64,000 nucleotides of DNA from Xanthomonas campestris pv. phormiicola (GCA_025666215.1 CP102593.1:2803001-2867000), one strand, 5' to 3'. Numbered from the stretch's first letter, positions 15,901 through 25,382 are shown. Numbers and translations: made by a program. Notes: generated from the letters alone by a model not told the origin.

Positions 15901-17271
15901 ATGACCGACGCCAGCAAGATTTTCCTTTTTAACTCGGCCCTTCCTGAATCCCTGGAAATTTCGGATTTCCTGAAAGGCATGGGGCCGTCCCAAGACAATG
16001 TCAGAGGCCAGAACATCGGAAACGGCTACATCGCTTATGGTTTTTTGAAAGCGCTATTCGGGCGCCCGGTGAAGCTTGACCACATTTCCAATGCACTGGA
16101 GGCAAAGCTCTCCGATCAACTTGCAGAAGAGATCAACGGAAGATATTCGCATCTTGTCTGGACGATGAAGGATGACATCCGGGAGGACTTCTCGGGCCTT
16201 CCTGTTGAGCGAATCACGCACTTTCTTGAAAAAATCATGATCCCGATCGTGCCGGTGAGCCTTTGCGCGAACTCATTCAACGGCTACGACCTCGGCTTGG
16301 CCGAGCGCCTCAGTCCCAATCAAAAGCGAAATTTCTCCCTTCTCTCTGAAAAGTCAAAGCTGATTGGTGTTCGCGGAAATTATTCCGCCGAAATCTTGAA
16401 CAGCCTCGGCATAAAGAACGTCAAAGTGATTGGCTGCCCGAGCTACTTCGAGAACGGGCCCTCCCGGGCTCTGCAAAAAAAACCATGGGATGTGGACAAA
16501 GTCATCACTACGGCAACATTCTTCAATTCCGGGCTGCCGCGGACATCCCATCTGCTGCAGGATGAGTTGTATTTCATCAACTTGCTCTACCTTGACAAAG
16601 CACTACCATCGACTCCCAACATCACAGCGCAACCTTTCAACCTCGACGAAATACCCACGTCCTTCCAACTACTGGCCAAGGCCATGGCTGGAAGGTTGGA
16701 GTTTTTCTCGGATTACAACCAGTGGGCTACGTTCTTCAAAAGCAACGACCATTGCCTTACGATTGGGACCCGACTTCATTCCGGAATCCTCTCGATTAAT
16801 AGCGGCGTCCCCGCCATTGTGACCAATCCGGACTCCAGGGCCAGGGAAACTTGTGAATACCTCCGCATCCCTTATGACCCCACTATTCACAGCCGAAGCA
16901 ACATCCGTGAAGTTTTCGAGAACCTCGACCTCTCGGAAATGAACAACGCTTACCCGGCTTTGCATAAGGAATTTCTTGATTTTCTCGACACAGTCGGCCT
17001 TATGCCTTGCACTGCACCCCATGACAGACCCTGCTTTGAATTTCCGGATCTGAAGAAAAGCAATAGCCCCTCAATTACAACTGAGTTACATGAAGCCTAC
17101 ACCGAACTCGTAGAGAATCTGGACCGCGAGGTCGTTGTCCGGAGAGAGCATGGCGGAGAAATATCTCGACGGCTGGTAAATAAATTCCAACTCCTAAGAC
17201 AGCGCTATCCAGGGCTGACGCGCAAGGAGTATTTGGATTATCTCAGCCGATTTTCGGGTGAAGCTAAGTGA
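15901..17271 (+). CDS. Polysaccharide pyruvyl transferase-family protein
   Basis: A 456-residue protein of the CsaB/WcaK-like family, which adds pyruvate ketals to sugars or acts as GT-B-like transferases. The characteristic elements are KLIGVRGNYSAEILNSLG and VIGCPS (about 155-185) and the C-terminal TIGTRLHSGILSINSGVPAI (near 286-305). The last 80 residues are charged and helical. Codon use is markedly A+T-richer than in the flagellar genes, indicating separate acquisition even from the rest of the island. The stop overlaps the start of the decayed glycosyltransferase by four bases. Confidence 0.85.
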   Translation: MTDASKIFLFNSALPESLEISDFLKGMGPSQDNVRGQNIGNGYIAYGFLKALFGRPVKLDHISNALEAKLSDQLAEEINGRYSHLVWTMKDDIREDFSGLPVERITHFLEKIMIPIVPVSLCANSFNGYDLGLAERLSPNQKRNFSLLSEKSKLIGVRGNYSAEILNSLGIKNVKVIGCPSYFENGPSRALQKKPWDVDKVITTATFFNSGLPRTSHLLQDELYFINLLYLDKALPSTPNITAQPFNLDEIPTSFQLLAKAMAGRLEFFSDYNQWATFFKSNDHCLTIGTRLHSGILSINSGVPAIVTNPDSRARETCEYLRIPYDPTIHSRSNIREVFENLDLSEMNNAYPALHKEFLDFLDTVGLMPCTAPHDRPCFEFPDLKKSNSPSITTELHEAYTELVENLDREVVVRREHGGEISRRLVNKFQLLRQRYPGLTRKEYLDYLSRFSGEAK

Positions 17272-18021
17272 AACTGGATCTGGTCAGCATCGTCATGCCT
17301 GCCTACAAGGCGACCTATTTCGAGCAGGCCATGGACAGCGTGCTGGCACAGACCTACCCTGCGCTTGAGCTGGTGATCTGCGACGACAACGCAGACGGCG
17401 GTGTTTCCAGGATCGTTGAGAACAAGCGCGCCCTGGCCGGTTTTCCCATTCGCTACTTCAAGAATGAGGACCGCCTCCGAGCTGGCTAGCAAGGTCAAAG
17501 GATCGGTCTGGCCCAGGGCAAGTACATCAAGTTCCTGCACGACGACGATGTGTTGATGCCGGAATGCATCTAAGAGCTGGGGGCGGCGATGGAAGCCAAC
17601 CCCAGTGTTGCGATGGCGTCCTTCGCCACGGCTGCGCATTGATGAGCAAGGCGAGCCGTTGCCGGACATCCTGGCGACCTGCTTTCCGTTTTCCGAGGAT
17701 GTACTGATCGATGGGCGCGAGCTGCGGTCCTTCCTCGCTGACCACACCATCAATTTCATCGGCGAGCACAGCTGCGTGCTGTGCCGGCACCAGGACCTGG
17801 GCGATGAACCGATGTCCTTGAGCGGCAAGGTCATCCATTGGGTGGGCGACCTGGCGCTGTACGCCAAGGTCCTGCAGCGCGGCAACCTGTCGTTCCTGTC
17901 CAGTCCAGGCCCTGACCCACTTCCGCGTCTTCACCGTCCAGTTCAGTCAGTCTGGGCGCGACCATCCGGGCATCGGCAAGTTGGACTGGCAGCGCACCAG
18001 CTTGGCCAATCGCCGGTCTGA
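17268..18021 (+). pseudogene. Decayed GT2 glycosyltransferase
   Basis: A broken copy of the N-terminal domain of the intact glycosyltransferase at 19430. The first 72 codons are open (LVSIVMPAYK, VICDDN), then an in-frame TAG ends at 17489 and an in-frame TAA lies at 17571-17573. A one-base shift near 17620-17640 moves homology into another frame (RSFLADHTINFIGE, LIHWVGDLALYAK equivalents), and another shift near 17905 precedes the final recognisable segment (SGRDHPGIGK equivalent). The remaining three quarters of the long protein are missing. It begins with GTG overlapping the previous stop, so it was once part of the operon. Any functional truncated product is unlikely. Confidence 0.9.
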
Positions 18022-18070
18022 ATGAAGAATCCCAGTCTTCACGAACGAACAGCCTTCATAAGGTCTAATA

Positions 18071-18988
18071 TCAAGAATAACTCCCGCCGGCATAAATGGA
18101 TCCAGCCACACTTCCTGGAAAGATATTTTGGCCTTTCCCACTAACCCAAATCACCCCATTTGCATAGACCTTATACCGCAGGCCTGTGGCCGCACCGGAG
18201 AACGTAAATGTTGTGTCACCGCCATTTATGCTACCCACGCGGCCAGCGTCAACGAAGGAAATAGTATAAGCCGGCGTACCTGTCAAGGTGACGGTGATGC
18301 TACCAAGAACCAGTTGACCACCATCGTATACTCCATAATGGGTGGTGCCACCTCCAGTGATACTGTAGTTGCCTGGGACGTAACAGACGCCATTGGTAGT
18401 TGTGGTGATTTGGGAACCGGTCATCGCTGCAAACACGTGGCCACCCAGGAAACTACAAAACCCTCTACTATTGATCAATATGCCGTTTACTGTGCCCCCG
18501 CCACCGAAAGTGAAACCAGACAACTGAACCCTGCTACCGTCACCCACCGTAAGGATCGATCCCGCAGTATTGCGCCAAATAGCAGACGTGCCACCTACAA
18601 ACCGAACGACGCCACCTGTCACGTTGCCCATCGAAACATTTTCTACATAAGTTCCGTCTGCGACATTGATAAATACCGTATAGCCGCATAGCGAATAACG
18701 TGTTCGCAGTACATTTACAGCATGTTGGATGGTCTGAAATGCCGTCGCGGCGCTTAGCCCATCATTGGAATCATTGCCCATGTTGGAGACATACAAAGAC
18801 AAATCTTGAGTCAAGGCAACGGCGTAAGTAACATAGCTATTCGCGCTAGTGCCCATCGCGAACCGACCTTCATCACTGATGAAATATGGCTCGCTGGCAG
18901 CGAGCTCACCAGCCGTCGCAGCAGTATCAAACTGCGCGCGCGTGCCGCTTTTTACATAGATATTGGCACCTGAGATTGCATCTGGCAT
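18071..18988 (-). CDS. Phage tail-fibre-like protein with beta-helix
   Basis: A 305-residue protein on the opposite strand to everything else. The first 60 residues (SGTRAQFDTAATAGELAASE, then ISDEGRFAMGTS) look like the N-terminus of phage tail or tail-fibre proteins. From about residue 65, LYVSNMGNDSNDGLSAATAF begins a right-handed parallel beta-helix of the DUF1565/pectate-lyase-like type, and the rest is Gly/Thr/Val-rich beta repeats. AAGGAG lies nine bases before its ATG. The DNA is clearly A+T-richer than the flanks. It sits between a decayed and an intact copy of the same glycosyltransferase, so it is probably a transferred cargo gene rather than part of the glycan pathway. No other phage genes are nearby. 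Confidence 0.75.
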   Translation of the reverse strand: MPDAISGANIYVKSGTRAQFDTAATAGELAASEPYFISDEGRFAMGTSANSYVTYAVALTQDLSLYVSNMGNDSNDGLSAATAFQTIQHAVNVLRTRYSLCGYTVFINVADGTYVENVSMGNVTGGVVRFVGGTSAIWRNTAGSILTVGDGSRVQLSGFTFGGGGTVNGILINSRGFCSFLGGHVFAAMTGSQITTTTNGVCYVPGNYSITGGGTTHYGVYDGGQLVLGSITVTLTGTPAYTISFVDAGRVGSINGGDTTFTFSGAATGLRYKVYANGVIWVSGKGQNIFPGSVAGSIYAGGSYS

Positions 18989-19429
18989 GGCATGAAGCTC
19001 CTTAAATATATAATTGCGAAGTTTATTATCCTAAAATTTACCTGCCACCATAATGAGAATTGTAAAAGCAAGAATTTTTCGGAAATTCATAACTTCTCCA
19101 ACAGCGGAGAGTATCTTGGCCTCAAATATTTGATAGTACCGGGATGTCGTCATTCTCCAGTGGCGATTCGCGGCCCATCCAACCTACCATTGGCATCGAC
19201 CGATTACTGAGAACCAGCCCTCATTTGAGGGTCGGCATCGGCTCAGTCATCCGCGCCTCTGCGCGTTTCAGGCTTGGCTGAACTCAGCAGCCTCACGCCG
19301 ACCAATCAAAGTACGCATCTTTCAAGTGGCAGATGACGCTCGCGCCGATGCCTGTATGCGGGTGGTTGCCGAATCCCCGACAATGCTATGAGTCCCAGTT
19401 GTCCAACCCTTGAACACGGCCCACCCTGC
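18989..19429. other. A+T-rich spacer
   Basis: About 440 bases with no gene I can support. The first half (18990-19130) is the most A+T-rich stretch in the window and would hold the promoter of the minus-strand gene. A short inverted repeat CCCTCATTTGAGGG lies at 19218-19231. No tRNA, integrase or direct-repeat attachment site is seen. Confidence 0.5.
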
Positions 19430-22400
19430 ATGACTCCCAACTCCCTGGTCAGCATCGTCATGCCGGCCTACAAGTTCCGCTACTTCGAGCGGACGCTCGA
19501 CAGCGTGCTGGGCCAGACCCATCCGGCGCTGGAAATGGTGATCTGCGACGACAACCCCGATGGCACCATCGCCGCGGCGGTGGAACGCAGGCGCGCCGAC
19601 GCGCGCTTCCCGATCCGCTACCAGCACAACCCCAGCCGCCTGGGCGAACTCGGCAGCACCATCAAGGGCATCGGCCTGGCGCAGGGCGACTACGTCAAGT
19701 TCCTGCACGACGACGACGTGCTGGAGCCGGACTGCATCGCCGCGCTGGTGCAGGCCATGCAGGCCGGCCCCGACGTGGTGCTGGCCTCCTCGCGCCGGCA
19801 GCGCATCGACGGCGACGATGCGCCGCTGCCGGACATCCACGCCACCAGCTTCCCGTTCGCCGGCGATGTGTTGCTCGACGGCCCCGAGCTGCTGTCCTTC
19901 CTCGCCGACCACACCATCAACTTCATCGGCGAGCCGAGCTGCGTGCTGTGCCGGCGCCAGGATCTGCTGGAGATCGGCGACCAGCTGATGATGCTGGACG
20001 GCAAGCTGATCCACTGGGTCGGCGACCTGGCGCTGTACGCCAAGCTCCTGCACCGCGGCAACCTCGCTCTGCTGGCCAGACCACTGACCCGGTTTCGGGT
20101 GACGCGGGACCAGTACAGCCAGGCCGGCCGCGACCAACCAGGCATCGGCGACCAGGGCCACGACGATTTCCGCCGCGGCGTGCGCGCCATGGGCTGGTAT
20201 CGCGGCGATGGCGACGTGCGCCTGGTCCATGTGGCGCCGCTGGGCGGCGGCGACGCCGTGCCGGTCGATCTGCTGCAGGCGATCCAGGCCGCGTATGCGC
20301 GCGGCCGCGCGCAGCTGGCACTGCTGGACTGGCAGGCGCAGCGGCAGCTGCCGCCGGCCAAGCGCGCCCTGTTCGACGCGCGCCTGGCGGAACTGGGTGG
20401 CGGCGCGCGGCTGGCGGTAATGCTGGACGCGCGCAACGCCGACGCGGCCGCGCTGCAAGCCAGCCTGCACAGCCTGCTGCTCGACGGCGCCGCCTTCGCC
20501 ACGCTGAGCGTGGCCGTGCTGGGCGACCCGGCGGCCACGCCATGGCCGGATCCGCGGGTCCGGCATCTGCCGCTGACGTCCGCCGACGAGGCCGCCGACC
20601 GCAACGCCGCGCTGGCCGAACTCGACCACGCGGACTGGTTCCTGTGCGCCGGCGCCGGCACCCGTTTCTGCGCGGGCGGCCTGCTGCGGTTGGTTCTGGA
20701 ACTGGCGCAACAGCCGCACTGCAGCGCGCTGTATGCCGACGAATGGCTGGCGCTGGACGGCCAGACGCTGGCCCCGGTGCTGCGCCCGGATCCGGATCTG
20801 GACCTGCTGCTGGGCAATCCGCTGGCGACCGCCCGGCACTGGGTGTTCCGCCGCGCCCTGGTGCAGGAGCTGGGCGGGTTCGATCCCGATCACGCCGGCG
20901 CGCTGGAACTGGAGCTGATCCTGCGCCTGTTCCAGCGCGATGCCGGCGCCAGCCTGGTACATCTGCCCGAGCCGCTGCTGATCGCGGCACCGGCCGACGC
21001 CGCCGCGGGCGCCGAGGCGCGCCAGCGCGCCGTCGCCGGCCACCTGCAGGCGCGTGGCTACACCGACGCCAGGATCGACACGCTGCCCGGCGGATTGCAC
21101 CGCATCGACTACGGCCACGCGCAGCAGGCGCCGGTCTCGATCGTGACCATCGCCCAGGACAATCTGCCGGCCCTGCAACGCCTGGTGGTCGGCCTGCTCG
21201 AGACCACCGCCTACCCGGCCTACGAACTGCTGCTGGTCGACAACGCCAGCACCTCGGCGGCGGTCGGCGACTGGCTGCAGGCGGTGGCCGAACTGGGCAA
21301 TGGCCGCATCCGCGTGTTCGCATTGGAGCAGCGCGTGGCGCAGGCCGAGGCGCGCAACCTGGCCGCGACCCAGGCGCAGGGCGACTACCTGCTGTTCCTG
21401 GACGCCGACAGCGCCGTGGTCCAGGGCCGCTGGCTGCACGGACTGATGAACCATGCGCAGCGCCCGGAGGTCGGCATCGTCGGCGCCAAGGGCGTGTCCG
21501 CGGACGCCACCATCACCCACGCGGGTCTGCTGCCCGGGCTGTTGCCCGGCGCCGGCCACGCCTTCGCCGGCGAGCCGATGGCACACGCCGGCTACATGGG
21601 CCGGCTGCAGGTGGCGCACCGCTACAGCGCGGTGTCCGAACGCTGCATGCTGGTGCGGCGCGAGCTGTTCGCGCGGCTGTCCGGGTTCGATGCGGCAGGC
21701 TTCGCCGACGGCGGGGCCGACGTGGACCTGTGCCTGCGCGCGGCCGCGCTTGGCGAATGGACGCTCTGGACGCCGGAAGCGCTGCTGCTGCTGCCCGCCG
21801 CGCCGCCGCGGCCGCAAAGCGCCGACGATGCCTTGCTGCAACGCTGGCTGCCGGTCATGGCGCACGATCCGGCCTACTCGCCGAGCCTGGGCCTGGAGCA
21901 GCCGGGCGGTTTCAAGCTGGGCGAGTCCGAGTTCTCCTGGCAGCCGCTGTCGTGGCAGCCGCTGCCGCGGATCCTGGCGCACCCGGGCGATGCGTTCGGC
22001 AGCGGCCACTACCGGGTGATCCAGCCGTTCCAGGCGCTGGCCGAGGCCGGGCAGATCGATGGCGTCTACTACGCGCGCCTGCTCGATCCGGTGGAGATGG
22101 AGCGCGTGGCTCCCGATGCGGTGCTGGTGCAACGCCGGGTCGGCGAGGCCGAGCTGGCGAAGATGGAGCGCATGCGCCGCTTCTCCAGCGCATTCAAGGT
22201 CTACGAACTGGACGACTACCTGCCCAACCTGCCGCTGAAGAGCGCGCATCGCGAGCAGATGCCCAAGGACGTGCTGCGCTGGCTGCGCCGCGCCGCGGCG
22301 CTGGTGGACCGGGTGGTGGTGTCCACCCCCGCCCTGGCCGAGGCCCTGGCCGGCCTGCATGCGGACATCCGCGTGGTCCACAACCGGCTGGATCCGCACA

Positions 22401-22951
22401 TGTGGGGCGAGCTGCCCGCGCCGACCAGGACCAGTGCCGGCGGCAAACCGCGGGTCGGCTGGGCCGGCGGCGCCAGCCACACCGGCGACCTGGAACTGAT
22501 CGCCGACGTGGTGCAGGCGCTGGCCGGCGAAGTGCACTGGGTGTTCATGGGCATGTGCCCGGAGCGGCTGCGCCCGCATGTGGCCGAAGTGCACCCGGGC
22601 GTGGACTTCGGGCGCTACCCGCAGGCCCTGGCCGCGCTGCGCCTGGACCTGGCGCTGGCGCCGCTGGAAGACAACCTGTTCAACCGCTGCAAGAGCAATC
22701 TGCGCCTGCTCGAATACGGCGCCTGCGGCTACCCGGTGGTGGCCAGCGACCTGCCGCCCTACCAGCACGGGTTGCCGGCGACCCTGGTCAAGAACCGCTT
22801 CCGCGACTGGGTCAACGCGATCCGCATGCACCTGGCCGATGCCACCGCCCGGGCTGCGGCCGGCGCTGCGCTGCACGCGGCAGTGCGCCGCGACTGGATG
22901 CTGCAAGGCGCCAACCTGCAGGCCTGGCGCGCGGCCTGGCTGCCGGACTGA
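19430..22951 (+). CDS. Large multidomain glycosyltransferase
   Basis: A protein of 1173 residues with three glycosyltransferase-like parts. Residues 1-240 are a GT2 (GT-A) domain: LVSIVMPAYKFRYFERTLDS, VICDDN and the metal-binding FLHDDDV. Residues about 550-800 are a second GT2 domain (VSIVTIAQDNLPALQRLVV, LLLVDNASTS, LFLDADS). Residues about 850-1170 resemble a GT-B enzyme (GHYRVIQPFQALAEAGQ, YELDDYLPNLP, VGWAGGASHTGDL, LRLLEYGACGYPVVAS). Such fusions build short glycans on flagellin or surface polymers; its place directly before fliE and after the sugar genes supports flagellin as target (inference). I chose ATG 19430 because the pseudogene copy starts at the equivalent point; ATG 19388 would add 14 residues. 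Confidence 0.9.
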   Translation: MTPNSLVSIVMPAYKFRYFERTLDSVLGQTHPALEMVICDDNPDGTIAAAVERRRADARFPIRYQHNPSRLGELGSTIKGIGLAQGDYVKFLHDDDVLEPDCIAALVQAMQAGPDVVLASSRRQRIDGDDAPLPDIHATSFPFAGDVLLDGPELLSFLADHTINFIGEPSCVLCRRQDLLEIGDQLMMLDGKLIHWVGDLALYAKLLHRGNLALLARPLTRFRVTRDQYSQAGRDQPGIGDQGHDDFRRGVRAMGWYRGDGDVRLVHVAPLGGGDAVPVDLLQAIQAAYARGRAQLALLDWQAQRQLPPAKRALFDARLAELGGGARLAVMLDARNADAAALQASLHSLLLDGAAFATLSVAVLGDPAATPWPDPRVRHLPLTSADEAADRNAALAELDHADWFLCAGAGTRFCAGGLLRLVLELAQQPHCSALYADEWLALDGQTLAPVLRPDPDLDLLLGNPLATARHWVFRRALVQELGGFDPDHAGALELELILRLFQRDAGASLVHLPEPLLIAAPADAAAGAEARQRAVAGHLQARGYTDARIDTLPGGLHRIDYGHAQQAPVSIVTIAQDNLPALQRLVVGLLETTAYPAYELLLVDNASTSAAVGDWLQAVAELGNGRIRVFALEQRVAQAEARNLAATQAQGDYLLFLDADSAVVQGRWLHGLMNHAQRPEVGIVGAKGVSADATITHAGLLPGLLPGAGHAFAGEPMAHAGYMGRLQVAHRYSAVSERCMLVRRELFARLSGFDAAGFADGGADVDLCLRAAALGEWTLWTPEALLLLPAAPPRPQSADDALLQRWLPVMAHDPAYSPSLGLEQPGGFKLGESEFSWQPLSWQPLPRILAHPGDAFGSGHYRVIQPFQALAEAGQIDGVYYARLLDPVEMERVAPDAVLVQRRVGEAELAKMERMRRFSSAFKVYELDDYLPNLPLKSAHREQMPKDVLRWLRRAAALVDRVVVSTPALAEALAGLHADIRVVHNRLDPHMWGELPAPTRTSAGGKPRVGWAGGASHTGDLELIADVVQALAGEVHWVFMGMCPERLRPHVAEVHPGVDFGRYPQALAALRLDLALAPLEDNLFNRCKSNLRLLEYGACGYPVVASDLPPYQHGLPATLVKNRFRDWVNAIRMHLADATARAAAGAALHAAVRRDWMLQGANLQAWRAAWLPD

Positions 22952-23295
22952 GCGCAGCGGCCGCCGGGACCGGCAGCAGGATTGCATCCTGCTGATCCGG
23001 GCCAGGACGCGGGCCGGCACGGCGCGTCAATCGGCCGTCGCCAGGGCAGCAAAGACCGCGACCGGGCGGCGTCGGGAAGCCGACGCCGCCGCCTGCCCTC
23101 GCACGGCGCGCCCCTCCCTACTCCCCCCGGGAGAAGCTGCCCCGAAGGGGCGGATGAGGGGAAGGGCGACGCTTCGTGTCGTTCGATGCGGCCAGGCGTT
23201 CGCCCGTCCTTCCGGGTAGCCGGCCGGCACCCGCCGGATTCCGGCACACCGCTTGCATCCATCCCCGGTAGCCGCCCCGGCATGGACATCCCCGT
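22952..23295. other. Intergenic region before fliE
   Basis: About 340 bases without a gene. It contains GC-rich repeat-like DNA of the kind found between xanthomonad genes (a CCCCGGGAGAAG...GGATGAGGGG segment near 23115-23165) and the sigma-54 promoter of the fliE operon near its end. Confidence 0.5.
23242..23257 (+). promoter_or_regulatory. Sigma-54 promoter of the fliE operon
   Basis: CGGCACACCGCTTGCA, full GGCAC and TTGCA boxes, ten bases between GG (23243-23244) and GC (23255-23256), 38 bases before the fliE ATG. The 19-base core differs at one position from the fliL promoter at 30336. Confidence 0.9.
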
Positions 23296-23658
23296 ATGAG
23301 CGACTCCATCAGTTCCATCCTCTCGCAGATCCGCAGCTACCAGAGCCAGGTCGGCCAGGCAGCGCCTGCGCAGGTGGCCGATGCCGGGCGCAGCAATGCG
23401 ATCGAGGGCCTGACCGGGACCCAGGGCACGCAGGCCCCGAGCTTCAGCGAGACCCTGCGCAGCGCGATCAGCGGCGTCAACGAGACCCAGCAGAAGGCCG
23501 GCGATCTGGCCAAGGCGTTCGAAATGGGCGATCCCAATGCCGGCCTGGCCAAGGTGATGATGGCCGCGCAACAGTCCCAGGTGGCGTTCCGCGCCACCGT
23601 GGAAGTCCGCAACCGACTCGTCCAGGCGTATCAGGACGTGATGAACATGCCGCTGTAA
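23296..23658 (+). CDS. fliE: FliE, MS-ring/rod junction protein
   Basis: A 120-residue periplasmic protein that links the MS ring to the proximal rod and is needed to open the export gate. The C-terminal half is the conserved helical region, ending in VRNRLVQAYQDVMNMPL, the family signature; the N-terminal 45 residues are flexible and Gln/Ala-rich. There is no cleavable signal peptide, as expected for a substrate of the flagellar exporter. It opens the fliEFGHIJK operon under a sigma-54 promoter, 11 bases before fliF. Confidence 0.95.
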   Translation: MSDSISSILSQIRSYQSQVGQAAPAQVADAGRSNAIEGLTGTQGTQAPSFSETLRSAISGVNETQQKAGDLAKAFEMGDPNAGLAKVMMAAQQSQVAFRATVEVRNRLVQAYQDVMNMPL

Positions 23659-23669
23659 GGTAGACACCG

Positions 23670-25382
23670 ATGGCTCTTGCGCTCAGCAAAGACACTCTCA
23701 GCGGCGAAAAGGCAGGCGCCTGGTTCGATCGCCTGCAGAGCCTGCAGATCACCCGCCGCATCGGGCTGATGGCGATGATCGCCGTGGCCGTGGCCGCGGG
23801 CCTGTTCGTGTTCTTCTGGTCGCAGAAGCCCGCCTACACGCCCCTGTACACCGGCCTGGACGAAAAGGGCACGGCCGAGGCCACCGATCTGCTGCGCACC
23901 GCGCAGATCCCGTTCAAGCTCGACCAGACCACCGGCGCGATCACCGTGCCGGAAGACAAGCTCTACGACGCGCGGCTGAAGCTGGCCGGCTCCGGCCTGA
24001 CCGACACCGGCAACATGGGCTTCGAGGTCATGGAGAAGGATCCGGGCTTCGGCGTCAGCCAGTTCGTCGAGAACGCGCGCTACCAGCACGCGCTGGAAAC
24101 CGAACTGGCGCGCACCATCGCCAGCCTGCGCCCGGTGCGCGAGGCGCGGGTGCACCTGGCCATTCCCAAGCCCAGCGCGTTCACCCGCCAGCGCGACGTG
24201 GCCAGCGCCTCGGTGGTGCTGGAACTGCGCGGCGGCACCACCCTGGAACGCAACCAGGTCGATGCGATCGTCAACATGGTCGCCTCCAGCATCCCCGACC
24301 TGACCCCGGAGCGGGTCACCGTGGTCGACCAGAGCGGGCGCATGCTGACCATCGCCGACCCGAACAGCGACGCGGCCCTGAACGCGGCCCAGTTCGAGCA
24401 GGTGCGGCGCCAGGAAAGCTCCTACAACCAGCGCATCCGCGAACTGCTGGAGCCGATGACCGGCCCCGGCCGGGTCAATCCGGAAGTCAGCGTGGACATG
24501 GACTTCTCGGTCACCGAGGAAGCCCGCGAGCTGTACAACGGCGAGCCGCCGAAGCTGCGCAGCGAGCAGGTCAGCGACAGCAGCACCGCCGCGGCCGGCC
24601 CGCAGGGCGTGCCCGGCGCGACCAGCAATTCGCCGCCCGGCGCCGCCGCGCCGGGACAGCCCGGTGCCGCCGGCACCCCGGGCGCCACCCCGGCCAACGC
24701 CCAGCAGGCGGCCGCCGCGACCCCGACCGAAACCTCCAAGAGCGCCACCCGCAACTACGAGCTGGACCGCACCCTGCAGCACACCCGGCAGCCGCCGGGC
24801 CGGATCAAGCGCGTGTCGGTGGCGGTGCTGGTCGACCATGTGCCGCGGCCGGGCGCCAAGGGCAAGATGGTCGAGCAGGCGCTCAGCGCCGCCGAGCTGA
24901 CCCGCATCGAAGGCCTGGTCAAGCAGGCGGTCGGTTTCAATGCCGAGCGCGGCGACACCGTCTCGGTGATGAATGCCCCGTTCGTGCGCGAGGCGCCGGA
25001 AGCGGCGGACAAGCCCGGTTGGTGGGAAGATCCGCGGGTGATGAACGGCTTGCGCCTGCTGCTCGGCGCGGCCGTGGTGCTGGCCCTGCTGTTCGGCGTG
25101 CTGCGCCCGGCGCTGCGCCAGATCGCCGGCCCGGCGCCGGCCAAGAACATCGGCAAGGACAAGTCCGAGCCGCACAACGCCAATGTGTCGATGCTGGACG
25201 ACGACGACCCGCTGCTGCCGTCGATGGCCGAGGACACGGCCAGCATCGCCGGCGGCAGCCGTCCCGCGATCGCCCTGCCCGACGCCTACGAAGAGCGTCT
25301 GCGCCTGGCCCGCGAAGCGGTCAAGCAGGATTCCAAGCGTGTCGCGCAAGTCGTGAAGGGATGGGTCGCCAGTGAAGCCTGA
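23670..25382 (+). CDS. fliF: FliF, MS-ring protein
   Basis: A 570-residue inner-membrane protein that forms the MS ring. One transmembrane segment lies at about 31-50 (IGLMAMIAVAVAAGLFVFFW) and a second at about 458-476 (LRLLLGAAVVLALLFGVL). Between them are the periplasmic ring-building domains, including EKDPGFGVSQFVENARYQHA, and a Gly/Ala/Pro-rich insertion at about 308-355 that is typical of the variable FliF segment. The cytoplasmic tail (about 520-570) is the FliG-binding part. The stop overlaps the fliG GTG start by 11 bases. Confidence 0.96.
   Translation: MALALSKDTLSGEKAGAWFDRLQSLQITRRIGLMAMIAVAVAAGLFVFFWSQKPAYTPLYTGLDEKGTAEATDLLRTAQIPFKLDQTTGAITVPEDKLYDARLKLAGSGLTDTGNMGFEVMEKDPGFGVSQFVENARYQHALETELARTIASLRPVREARVHLAIPKPSAFTRQRDVASASVVLELRGGTTLERNQVDAIVNMVASSIPDLTPERVTVVDQSGRMLTIADPNSDAALNAAQFEQVRRQESSYNQRIRELLEPMTGPGRVNPEVSVDMDFSVTEEARELYNGEPPKLRSEQVSDSSTAAAGPQGVPGATSNSPPGAAAPGQPGAAGTPGATPANAQQAAAATPTETSKSATRNYELDRTLQHTRQPPGRIKRVSVAVLVDHVPRPGAKGKMVEQALSAAELTRIEGLVKQAVGFNAERGDTVSVMNAPFVREAPEAADKPGWWEDPRVMNGLRLLLGAAVVLALLFGVLRPALRQIAGPAPAKNIGKDKSEPHNANVSMLDDDDPLLPSMAEDTASIAGGSRPAIALPDAYEERLRLAREAVKQDSKRVAQVVKGWVASEA

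Noticed and set aside
18992..19210. Small plus-strand open frame in the A+T-rich spacer
   Set aside because: Composition follows the A+T-rich DNA, there is no ribosome site, and it overlaps the promoter region of the minus-strand gene.
18022..19429. An integrated prophage or insertion sequence around the tail-fibre-like gene
   Set aside because: No integrase, transposase, terminal repeats or further phage genes are present; only a single cargo-like gene can be supported.
19322..23020. Very long open frame on the minus strand opposite the large glycosyltransferase
   Set aside because: It mirrors the codon structure of a high-GC gene, has low-complexity Gln/His/Arg composition and no recognisable domain.
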